Of a DNA stretch of 7,481 nucleotides, positions 1 to 5,507 are shown in pieces. Position 1 is the stretch's first letter, and each line of letters starts with the position of its first letter. The stretch spans positions 1 through 7,481 of the forward strand of contig DASRNM010000039.1 of NCBI GenBank assembly GCA_035647435.1. Direction: 5' to 3'. The position numbers and the translations under genes are program-made. This DNA comes from JAAZFZ01 sp035647435. Its GTDB lineage: Bacteria; Bacillota; Clostridia; Oscillospirales; Acutalibacteraceae. The notes beneath the pieces were generated by a model. It did no database searches. It was not told the DNA's origin and was given only the letters and a program-made list of their open reading frames with translations.

Positions 1-9
1 GTGAAATAG

Positions 10-300
10 ATGGATGCCATCACAAAGGAAACCCGCCGGGAAAGCTATTACACGGTTTTGACTACTCTCACAGAACGGCATAAAGCGGTTTTGACAATAT
101 TAAAAGAATGCGGCGATATGACCACACAGGAAATTGCTACAGAATTATACAAACGCGGTATTACGCCCAATGACGAACGCAACTTCGCTGCTCCTCGATT
201 GACGGAGTTAGCTGATAAAGGAATGGTTCAGGCAGTGGGGAAGAAAATATGCGGTAAAACCGGGCGCAGTGTTACAATATGGTCTGCATTATATAATTAG
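10..300 (+). CDS. Small winged helix-turn-helix DNA-binding protein of the mobile element
   Basis: A 96-residue soluble, basic protein that probably binds DNA and regulates the element's genes. Residues about 22-50 form the first helices (HKAVLTILKECGDMTTQEIA), followed by a likely recognition helix near 57-71 with APRLTELADKG. A beta wing follows at 72-92 with GKKICGKTGRSVTIW. This RLTEL...GK..CG.TGR...W pattern is familiar from small phage and integrative-element winged-helix proteins. A stop codon (TAG, 7-9) lies in frame immediately before the ATG, so translation cannot start further upstream; the ribosome binding site lies outside the window. The next gene starts 12 bases after the stop, so the two are probably co-transcribed. 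Its target operator is unknown. Confidence 0.75.
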   Translation: MDAITKETRRESYYTVLTTLTERHKAVLTILKECGDMTTQEIATELYKRGITPNDERNFAAPRLTELADKGMVQAVGKKICGKTGRSVTIWSALYN

Positions 301-312
301 AAGGAGCTTTCT

Positions 313-474
313 ATGAGAAAAAAACCAAAATCCGATGTAGTAAATCCAAGTCCCGTCCACTTGACCGTAGACGGCTGTTCCGTGAAATTGATTTTCCCAT
401 CTAAATCTGAAAAACGAGTCATAGATGATGTCAAACATATAATACTGAACAATATGTCAAAGGTGCGAAAATGA
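313..474 (+). CDS. TnpW-like small transposon-encoded protein
   Basis: A 53-residue ORF with a strong AAGGAG ribosome binding site at 301-306, six bases before the ATG, and only 12 bases after the winged-helix gene. The core (residues about 16-47) reads as a short beta hairpin, HLTVDGCSVKLIFPSKSEK, followed by a helix, RVIDDVKHIILNN. This resembles the TnpW family named from Clostridium transposon Tn4451, whose members stand beside serine recombinases; the family's biochemical role is not established. The assignment rests on pattern resemblance and position only. The stop codon (472-474) falls in the loop of a hairpin that may end the transcript. An accessory role to the recombinase is inference. 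Confidence 0.6.
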   Translation: MRKKPKSDVVNPSPVHLTVDGCSVKLIFPSKSEKRVIDDVKHIILNNMSKVRK

Positions 475-500
475 AATTCGCACCTTTGTGTTTTATATTT
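459..500 (+). terminator. Hairpin overlapping the end of the tnpW-like gene
   Basis: A perfect 11-bp inverted repeat, AAAGGTGCGAA (459-469) and TTCGCACCTTT (477-487), encloses a 7-base loop containing the upstream gene's stop codon. A T-rich stretch (GTGTTTTATATTT) follows. It looks like an intrinsic terminator or attenuator separating the small genes from the recombinase. The T-tract is interrupted, so termination may be partial. Confidence 0.55.
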
Positions 501-614
501 GAATATGAGAAGATAAGGATGCAGAGCATACTTTGCATTGTTCCTTGACAAGTGAATATTGGCGGCAAACAAAAAACTGCCATTATTTCATTTTAAAATG
601 GAGGATGACAGTTT
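475..614 (+). promoter_or_regulatory. Structured leader region of the recombinase gene
   Basis: This 140-base gap holds several inverted repeats. The first is ATGCAGAG/CTTTGCAT (519-526/531-538, one G-U pair, 4-base loop). The second is an outer stem pairing 574-583 with 605-614 (nine of ten positions). The third is a perfect 12-bp palindrome CATTTTAAAATG (589-600) nested inside it. The recombinase ribosome binding site GGAGG (600-604, ten bases before the ATG at 615) sits between the inner and outer stems and so could be masked in the RNA. A TTGACA hexamer (545-550) has no good -10 box at the right distance, so the recombinase promoter is not located with confidence. Confidence 0.4.
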
Positions 615-2219
615 ATGAAAAAAAGAGTTTTATGCCTGTATAGGGTTTCAACCCTCAAACAGGTAGACAAAAATAAAGATGATATTCCTATGCAGAAGCA
701 GTCTTGTCATGAGTGTATCGCTGCCCATCCCGATTGGGTTCTTTACCGTGAAATATCGGAAAAAGGTGTTTCCGGTTTTAAGGTGTCTGCTGAAAAGCGG
801 GATGCCATAGGGGAAATTCAGCAGGAAGCCTTAGAAAAGAAATTTGACGTTCTGTTAGTCTTTATGTTCGATCGACTTGGCCGTCGTGATGATGAAACAC
901 CGTTTGTAGTTGAATGGTTTGTCAAGCAGGGCATCGAGGTTTGGAGTGTCAAAGAAGGTGAACAACGCTTTGAAAGCCATGTAGATAAGCTTACAAACTA
1001 CATTCGCTATTGGCAGGCTTCCGGTGAGAGTATAAAAACTTCTATCCGAACCAAAACCAGACACTCGCAAATCGTAGAAGAAGGATATTTTCGAGGTGGT
1101 GGTGTTCCATACGGCTATCGCCTTGAAAAACAAGGGCGATTCAACAAACGCAATCAGGAAGTCAATGAAATCCTTGTGGATGAACAGGAAGCAATGGTGG
1201 TTCAAAAGATATTTAATCTGTACATCACGCAAGGCATGGGTTCTCAAAGAATCAGCACATTTTTAACAGAGCAAGGGATATGGAGTCGTAAGGGTACGAA
1301 TTTTACCAACTGCACCATTGCGAATATGCTAAAAAATCGCACATATCTTGGTGTCCTGCGAAGCGGTGAAACAGAATCAAAGATATTTGAACATCTTCAG
1401 ATTATTGAGCCGCATCTCTTTGAAACTGCACAGAAGCTCATGGGACAGCGTTCAGCGGCTTATGCTGAGCGGCGGGTCCCGCTTAACACAAAGGGCAATT
1501 CCTTGTTGTCTGGAAATATCTTTTGCGGTCATTGTGGTGCCCGAATGACAATTACAACCAACGGGAAGAAATATCATCGCAAAGACGGCGAGGTAACCAT
1601 TACGCCTCGTACACGCTATGTTTGCTATAATCGCACACGCCACAAGCATTTATGTGACGGACAGACAGGATATACGGTACGAAAGCTGGACGAAGTTGTA
1701 GACAAGGTGGTTTATGCTCTGTTTGAGCGATTAAATGATGTTCCGAAAGAAGCAATCATAGCTGAGCGATATGCAGATCAAATTTCCGAATGCCAAATTA
1801 ACTTAACCCGTGCTCGTGCAAACCTTGGGGCATATACAGCAGAGGTTAAAGAGTACGAGGCAGAGGTTATCAAAGTTATTCGTGGTGAAAGCAAACTTAG
1901 TTCTGATTTGCTTAGCAAAATTCATGAAGAAGCAAAGGCACGAATGGAAGAAGCTGTGGAAATTGTGCGTGATTTAGAGAGCAAATTAGAAAACAGTGAA
2001 AAGATGCGAAATCGCCTTGCCGAACAATATGATGATATTTCCGGTTGGGCAGAATTATATGACACTTGTGACCTTGCTGCGAAAAAGATGATTGTATCCC
2101 GTTTGATGAAAGAAGTTCGTGTAAGACGAGATTATGAGATTGAAATTGACTTGACTGCCTCTTGTGAAGCATTGGGTATTTCTCTTGATAAACCCATCGT
2201 ATTTAAAGAGAGTGCCTAG
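615..2219 (+). CDS. Large serine recombinase (site-specific integrase/excisionase)
   Basis: A complete 534-residue large serine recombinase that would cut and rejoin DNA at the element's attachment sites for integration and excision. The N-terminal resolvase domain (about 1-150) carries the catalytic YRVST motif with Arg10 and Ser12, the EKGVSGFK segment near 49-56, and the DRLGRR motif (86-91) supplying the conserved arginines. The recombinase domain follows from about 160 with GGGVPYGYRL. A zinc ribbon is built by Cys304 and Cys307 (CGHC) and Cys337 and Cys347. Residues about 390-475 are charged and helical and form a probable coiled coil, the part that in this family controls integration versus excision. 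Length and domain order are normal, and no frameshift is visible, so it is probably active. It starts at an ATG ten bases after GGAGG. Its stop lies 58 bases from the 3' end of tRNA-Ala. Confidence 0.95.
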   Translation: MKKRVLCLYRVSTLKQVDKNKDDIPMQKQSCHECIAAHPDWVLYREISEKGVSGFKVSAEKRDAIGEIQQEALEKKFDVLLVFMFDRLGRRDDETPFVVEWFVKQGIEVWSVKEGEQRFESHVDKLTNYIRYWQASGESIKTSIRTKTRHSQIVEEGYFRGGGVPYGYRLEKQGRFNKRNQEVNEILVDEQEAMVVQKIFNLYITQGMGSQRISTFLTEQGIWSRKGTNFTNCTIANMLKNRTYLGVLRSGETESKIFEHLQIIEPHLFETAQKLMGQRSAAYAERRVPLNTKGNSLLSGNIFCGHCGARMTITTNGKKYHRKDGEVTITPRTRYVCYNRTRHKHLCDGQTGYTVRKLDEVVDKVVYALFERLNDVPKEAIIAERYADQISECQINLTRARANLGAYTAEVKEYEAEVIKVIRGESKLSSDLLSKIHEEAKARMEEAVEIVRDLESKLENSEKMRNRLAEQYDDISGWAELYDTCDLAAKKMIVSRLMKEVRVRRDYEIEIDLTASCEALGISLDKPIVFKESA

Positions 2220-2235
2220 GACATTAAAACAAGAA

Positions 2236-2267
2236 AAAGCCCGCTAACCCTATGATTAGCGGGTTTT
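2236..2267. terminator. Bidirectional terminator shared by recombinase (+) and tRNA-Ala (-)
   Basis: A perfect 8-bp GC-rich stem, CCCGCTAA (2240-2247) and TTAGCGGG (2256-2263), encloses an 8-base loop. On the plus strand TTTT follows. On the minus strand the tail CTTTTTC lies on the far side. Flanking A and T residues can extend the stem by a few pairs. It begins about 20 bases after the recombinase stop and ten bases beyond the tRNA 3' end, so it can end both converging transcripts. Confidence 0.85.
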
Positions 2268-2277
2268 GTGTCCCTGA

Positions 2278-2353
<76 letters not shown>

Positions 2354-2430
2354 GTGTTGAGAAGACACATATTCAATTTTGGATGCCATTTAGGTGCTTG
2401 TTTTCGTTGGGGTGGTTTACCGTATAGCTT

Positions 2431-2455
2431 GCGCTCCCAGCTGAGCTATACCCCC
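2431..2455 (-). pseudogene. tRNA 5' fragment, unit 1 (acceptor strand and D arm only)
   Basis: Read from 2455, this has acceptor GGGGGTA, then TA, then D arm GCTC-AGCTGGGA-GCGC, and then departs from any tRNA sequence. The D stem is imperfect (GCTC against GCGC, one mismatch), while its 3' half GCGC equals that of the intact neighbour. No matching anticodon stem or T arm follows, so it cannot form a normal tRNA. It may be a remnant of a tRNA-Ala gene. Confidence 0.7.
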
Positions 2456-2532
2456 GTGTTGAGGAGACACATATTCAATTTTGGATGCCATTTAGGTGCT
2501 TGTTTTCGTTGGGGTGGTTTACCGTATAGCTT

Positions 2533-2557
2533 GCTCTCCCAGCTGAGCTAATCCCCC
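2533..2557 (-). pseudogene. tRNA 5' fragment, unit 2 (acceptor strand and D arm only)
   Basis: Read from 2557, this has acceptor GGGGGAT, then TA, then a perfectly paired D arm GCTC-AGCTGGGA-GAGC. It then breaks off into the same 77-nt stretch as unit 1. The acceptor and D arm are those of an ordinary bacterial tRNA, but no intact anticodon or T arm follows. It is the first tRNA-like sequence after the promoter at 2594-2622. Confidence 0.7.
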
Positions 2558-2593
2558 ACGTTTATTTTTGCCAAAAATATAAGCGCGTTTCAT

Positions 2594-2622
2594 ATAATAT
2601 CACACATGGTTTTTAAAATCAA
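2594..2622 (-). promoter_or_regulatory. Promoter of the tRNA-Ala transcription unit
   Basis: On the minus strand a -35 box TTGATT (2622-2617) and a -10 box TATTAT (2599-2594) are separated by exactly 17 bases. The predicted transcription start is near 2587, about 30 bases before the first tRNA-like unit. Both boxes are near the housekeeping sigma consensus. Confidence 0.7.
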
Positions 2623-2851
2623 TACCAAAAATAGAAGTTTTCGTATTTTGGTTGAACTTGTATGGGCTAACAATTTAAAAAAATAGATGCAAACAATCTC
2701 AAAACTTTTATGAAATGTTTTAATAGAAAATTAAATAAAAACGTTAATGATATATACGAATTAAGTCAACCAAATTTTATATTATTCCCACAAATAAAGA
2801 CTGTTTAATATGTGCAAATCCACAAAAAGCAACAAAAAGGTAACAAAAGGG

Positions 2852-2880
2852 TTACAACTTTGAGACAATTGTGTTATAAT
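2852..2880 (+). promoter_or_regulatory. Promoter of the hydrolase-flavodoxin operon
   Basis: A perfect TATAAT (2875-2880) is preceded, at 17 bases, by the -35-like TTACAA (2852-2857). Transcription would start near 2887, which rules out the ATG at 2879 as the hydrolase start and supports the ATG at 2933. A GTAAC-N6-GTTAC inverted repeat overlaps the -35 element. Confidence 0.65.
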
Positions 2881-2932
2881 GCATTCAGCATTTGAGAAAC
2901 ATTGCGTTATTACATTGTTTGGAGATGAATGT

Positions 2933-3898
2933 ATGGAGATTTTGAGTCGTGAATATTCATACTCTTCCACAACAGGCGTGTCTGATATATATGCACGAAG
3001 TTGGGCTCCTGCCGACTCGTCGGAGATAAAAGCTGTTTTTCAAATAGCTCACGGCATGGCAGAGCATGGGGAGAGATATGAGGATTTTGCTCGTTTTCTC
3101 TGTGAGCATGGCTATGCTGTTTTTATTAATGACCATGTTGGGCACGGCAAATCTGTTTCCTCTCAAGAGGATTATGGTTATTTCGGCGAGCGAGATGGTT
3201 GGATAGGTTTTGTCAATGACGCAAAGCTGTTAACCAATATCGCAAAGGACGAATACCCCGGCAAGCCCATAATTTTCTTCGGTCACAGCATGGGCTCGTT
3301 TGTCGCAAGGTGTTATGCCGAAAAATTTGGCGCAGGCATTGCCGGCACTATATTTTGTGGGACAAGCGGTGCAAACCCTGCAGCAGGGATAGGCAAAATG
3401 ATTGCGAGTTTTATTGCAAAGAGCAAAGGCAGCCATTATCGTAGCGAATTTATAGACAAGCTTGCTTTTGGAGGATATAACAAGAAGTTCAACAAACCAA
3501 GAACGAAATTTGATTGGTTGACAACTGACGAAAGCATAGTTGATGGTTATATAAATGATGACGGATGCGGATTTTTGTTCACAGCAACGGGTTACAGAGA
3601 TATGTTTGGTCTACTTCAAAGTGTTTCAGGCAAATCGTGGTACTCGAGTGTTCCCTTTAATTTGTCAATGCTTTTGATTTCAGGTGAACAGGACCCTGTC
3701 GGTGAATACGGAAAGGGCGTATCACAGGTTTACAGAGATTTGAAAAGAAGCGGTCATAGCGACGTTTCAATGATATTATATAGCGATAGCAGACATGAGA
3801 TATTAAATGAATCCAACAAAGACAAGGTGTTTAACGACATTTTGGATTGGTCCGAAAAAGCGATTGAGAAGTATAATGCAAAGGTTAAATCAGCTTAA
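2933..3898 (+). CDS. Alpha/beta hydrolase, monoacylglycerol lipase / lysophospholipase type
   Basis: A 321-residue cytoplasmic alpha/beta hydrolase of the serine aminopeptidase S33 (Hydrolase_4) group, which includes monoacylglycerol lipases and lysophospholipases. HGMAEHGERY (40-49) is the typical oxyanion-region motif of that group. The nucleophile elbow GHSMG (117-121) gives Ser119, and the probable remaining triad is Asp254 in SGEQDP and His288 in DSRHE. No signal peptide or membrane segment is visible. I chose ATG 2933 because GGAGATGA (2921-2928) is well spaced from it. The longer in-frame ORF from 2879 begins inside the -10 box of the promoter. A flavodoxin-like gene starts 17 bases after the stop and is probably co-transcribed. 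The natural ester substrate is unknown. Confidence 0.88.
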   Translation: MEILSREYSYSSTTGVSDIYARSWAPADSSEIKAVFQIAHGMAEHGERYEDFARFLCEHGYAVFINDHVGHGKSVSSQEDYGYFGERDGWIGFVNDAKLLTNIAKDEYPGKPIIFFGHSMGSFVARCYAEKFGAGIAGTIFCGTSGANPAAGIGKMIASFIAKSKGSHYRSEFIDKLAFGGYNKKFNKPRTKFDWLTTDESIVDGYINDDGCGFLFTATGYRDMFGLLQSVSGKSWYSSVPFNLSMLLISGEQDPVGEYGKGVSQVYRDLKRSGHSDVSMILYSDSRHEILNESNKDKVFNDILDWSEKAIEKYNAKVKSA

Positions 3899-3915
3899 AG
3901 GAGTTTAGTGTAAAA

Positions 3916-4404
3916 ATGAAAACATTGCTTGTTTATTATTCAAACAACAAAAAGATGCAAGAAATGTGTGAAGCATCTGCCAAAAGTGGCGATGTCGATG
4001 TTGTCAGGCTCTATGAAAGGTACAATAAAGGCCTTTTGTGGGACGCAACAATAGGCACCTGCCGAGCAATAGGCGGAATTGGTTCGAAGTTTCAGGACAT
4101 TGATATAAACATGGCAGAGTATGACAATTTGATAATCGCAACACCTGTCAGATTATTGAACCCTCACTCTGTTATAAATGAGTTTTTGCACAGAACAAGC
4201 CTCATGGACGTTCGAGTTTCCGCACTTTTGATTCATACAGGCGGTATAATCGGAGCGGCAGCAGACATTTTGAGAAAAAGAATTTACTTAGCAGGCGGTT
4301 GCTGTAGAGGAGTTGTTTCGATTTCAACACGCGAGCTTAAAGAGAAAAAGTGTGATGCTGTTTCGCTTGCAAAAGTTAAAACAAAGGTGCCTGTAACGGC
4401 ATAA
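3916..4404 (+). CDS. Flavodoxin-like protein with degenerate phosphate loop
   Basis: A 162-residue protein with the flavodoxin layout. The first strand is KTLLVYYSN (2-10), followed by a loop at 9-14 where flavodoxins bind the FMN phosphate. A later strand, YDNLIIATPV (69-78), leads into a loop and the helix NEFLHR (88-93). The strand SALLIHTGG (102-110) precedes the third flavin-facing loop. The usual S/T-x-T-G-N-T phosphate loop is here S-N-N-K-K-M, lacking glycine and threonine, so FMN binding is uncertain. The C-terminus is basic. The ribosome binding site AAAGGAG (3897-3903) lies 12 bases upstream, overlapping the hydrolase stop. The gene ends an operon closed by a strong terminator. Whether it transfers electrons or has another role cannot be said; pairing with a hydrolase suggests no clear pathway. 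Confidence 0.7.
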   Translation: MKTLLVYYSNNKKMQEMCEASAKSGDVDVVRLYERYNKGLLWDATIGTCRAIGGIGSKFQDIDINMAEYDNLIIATPVRLLNPHSVINEFLHRTSLMDVRVSALLIHTGGIIGAAADILRKRIYLAGGCCRGVVSISTRELKEKKCDAVSLAKVKTKVPVTA

Positions 4405-4417
4405 AATTAAAAAATTC

Positions 4418-4457
4418 AAGCCTTTCATTTGCGGTTATGCAAGTGAAAGGCTTTTTT
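4418..4457. terminator. Strong bidirectional intrinsic terminator between convergent operons
   Basis: A 15-bp stem (4418-4432 with 4439-4453, one G-U pair) has a 6-base loop GGTTAT and is followed on the plus strand by a run of T (4452-4457). On the minus strand the tail GAATTTTTTAATTTT follows, so it can also end the amino-sugar operon, whose last stop codon lies 70 bases away. It stands 13 bases after the flavodoxin-like stop. Confidence 0.92.
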
Positions 4458-4523
4458 ATATTCATTTATAAATACTCTTAAATCTTAACAAGTTTGCATA
4501 ACCGTCATCAAAACGCTCAAAAC

Positions 4524-5507
4524 TTATGTTTTATCGGCGGCGGCTTGTATCAACAGGGTATCCATCGAGGATTCCAAAACACTTTTTGTGTTGAGGTCCC
4601 TTTTCTCACCGTTTATTTCCGCAATAAAGTCAAGTAAGGGGTTAGATTTTGAACTTTCACCCTCTATTACTTGTGTTTTATCCGCTCCGTTGAGAATCAA
4701 TTCAACTGTATTGTCATTGTAGTTAAACTCCATAAGCCCGTTTTCACCCCAAAAAGTAAAGCGCCACCACTGTTTTGGTGTAAAGCCTTTAACATTGGGC
4801 AGAGCGTATGATACATCTGCAATCAATCCGGTTGAGTTCTCGAACTCAGCCATAAATTGAGCCGAATCCTTGAAATTCGGAAATTTTTTGGAATAAGCGT
4901 TCCAGCACCTTGCGGAATTAACTTTGCTCAAACTTTTGCCAGTTATGTATCGAACCAAGTCAATGCCGTGAATTGCAAGGTCGTTTATTGTGCCCCCGTG
5001 CTTACCTTCTTCAAAATACCAATGTGGCCTGCTGTCAACGTTAAGGCAGTGCTGGCCGCCAAATGATACGTTGTGAATTTCACCGAGCTTTCCCGATGAA
5101 ACAATTTTCTTTGCAATAAGAGTTGCAGCGGCGTATCTAAGGTCAAGCATGCACCCAACTTTTTTGTTTTTTTCTGTGGCGGTTTTGGCAATCATGTTAA
5201 GCTCTTCTATGCTTGTGCACAAGGGTTTGTCAGATATCACGTGCTTGCCGGCGTTGAGTGCTTTTATTGCCATTTCGCCTCTGATTGAATAGTAATTACC
5301 GATTGCGATTATATCAATGCTTTTGTCTTCAAGCATTTTATCATAGCTGTTGTGAGTTATTGAAATGCCCTTGCTTTCTGCGGCTTCTATTGCATCTTCG
5401 TCATTCTCAAATGCGGCAACAATATTTAGATTTGCCTGCCTTGCCCACTCCAATAGTGCAAAAATATGGCCATGCCTGAAACCGGCAAATGCTATGTTCA
5501 TATTCAT
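4524..5507 (-). CDS. Gfo/Idh/MocA-family NAD(P)-dependent oxidoreductase
   Basis: A 327-residue sugar-type dehydrogenase. The N-terminal Rossmann half carries a variant nucleotide-binding loop AGFRHGH (8-14) and the family's (E/D)KP motif as SDKPL (92-96), whose lysine is catalytic in relatives. The C-terminal half has GGTINDLAIHGIDLVRY (171-187), in which Asp176 and His180 match the family's usual D-x3-H active-site pair. Such enzymes oxidise or reduce a sugar or cyclitol carbon; the substrate is unknown, although position last in a nag operon suggests an amino sugar or related sugar. The first ATG (5507) overlaps the nagA stop as ATGA, a coupling arrangement. The third codon is also ATG (5501) and is better spaced (seven bases) from the ribosome binding site AAAGGGG, so the true start may be 5501. 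Length is at the short end of the family. Confidence 0.85.
   Translation of the reverse strand: MNMNIAFAGFRHGHIFALLEWARQANLNIVAAFENDEDAIEAAESKGISITHNSYDKMLEDKSIDIIAIGNYYSIRGEMAIKALNAGKHVISDKPLCTSIEELNMIAKTATEKNKKVGCMLDLRYAAATLIAKKIVSSGKLGEIHNVSFGGQHCLNVDSRPHWYFEEGKHGGTINDLAIHGIDLVRYITGKSLSKVNSARCWNAYSKKFPNFKDSAQFMAEFENSTGLIADVSYALPNVKGFTPKQWWRFTFWGENGLMEFNYNDNTVELILNGADKTQVIEGESSKSNPLLDFIAEINGEKRDLNTKSVLESSMDTLLIQAAADKT

Larger units (their letters stand above)
1..2239. mobile_element. Right-hand end of an integrative mobile element (left end outside window)
   Basis: Three genes typical of Clostridia integrative or conjugative elements stand in one direction: a winged-helix protein, a TnpW-like small protein and a large serine recombinase. 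The recombinase stops at 2219, directly before a terminator and a tRNA-Ala gene on the opposite strand, after which ordinary metabolic genes follow. In elements of this class the recombinase usually lies next to one end, so the boundary is placed between its stop codon and the tRNA 3' end. The exact attachment core cannot be seen because the left end is not in the window. The cut at 2239 is an inference: the terminator that follows has its better T-tract on the tRNA side and so may be host DNA. Confidence 0.55.
2354..2557 (-). repeat. Two tandem 102-bp units, each starting with a tRNA 5' fragment
   Basis: Bases 2354-2455 and 2456-2557 are tandem copies identical at 98 of 102 positions. The differences are at 2362/2464, at 2432/2534, and a TA/AT swap at 2449-2450/2551-2552. 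Read on the minus strand, each unit begins with 25 nt matching the 5' part of a tRNA. It continues into 77 nt that is not a normal tRNA body, and runs directly into the GGGGG start of the next unit or of intact tRNA-Ala. The array lies between the tRNA promoter and tRNA-Ala, so it should be transcribed and then removed or processed. A unit of leader plus tRNA 5' end, duplicated by unequal exchange, explains the layout. Confidence 0.9.
2558..2932. other. Divergent AT-rich intergenic region without a gene
   Basis: This 375-base spacer holds the minus-strand tRNA promoter at its left and the hydrolase promoter at its right. Between them (about 2625-2850) the sequence is very AT-rich with no credible coding potential. 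It contains a widely spaced inverted repeat, TTTGGTTGA (2647-2655) and TCAACCAAA (2766-2774), and a short one, GTAAC/GTTAC (2840-2844/2851-2855), that touches the -35 box of the hydrolase promoter and could be a weak operator. Nothing else is recognised here. Confidence 0.6.

Noticed and set aside
297..572. Minus-strand ORF of 91 codons
   Set aside because: It covers the TnpW-like gene and the hairpins of the leader region on the opposite strand, has no credible ribosome binding site, and its translation shows no domain pattern.
545..573. TTGACA at 545-550 as the recombinase promoter
   Set aside because: The bases 17 positions downstream are AACAAA, a poor -10 box; nearby alternatives have wrong spacing.
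855..1247. Antisense ORFs inside the recombinase, hydrolase and nag genes (for example 855-1247 minus and 6269-6610 plus)
   Set aside because: They lie fully opposite well-supported genes, lack ribosome binding sites and resemble no family; they are frame shadows.
2354..2557. CRISPR-like array
   Set aside because: Only two adjoining direct copies with no unique spacers between them, and the repeat content is tRNA-like.
2354..2557. Self-splicing intron inside a tRNA gene
   Set aside because: The break is at the D-arm end, the extra sequence is only about 35 nt, and no group I core elements are visible; the downstream tRNA body is degraded rather than restored.
2879..2932. Longer N-terminus for the alpha/beta hydrolase starting at 2879
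   Set aside because: That ATG overlaps the TATAAT -10 box, so it would not be in the transcript. ATG 2933 has a proper ribosome binding site and fits family length.
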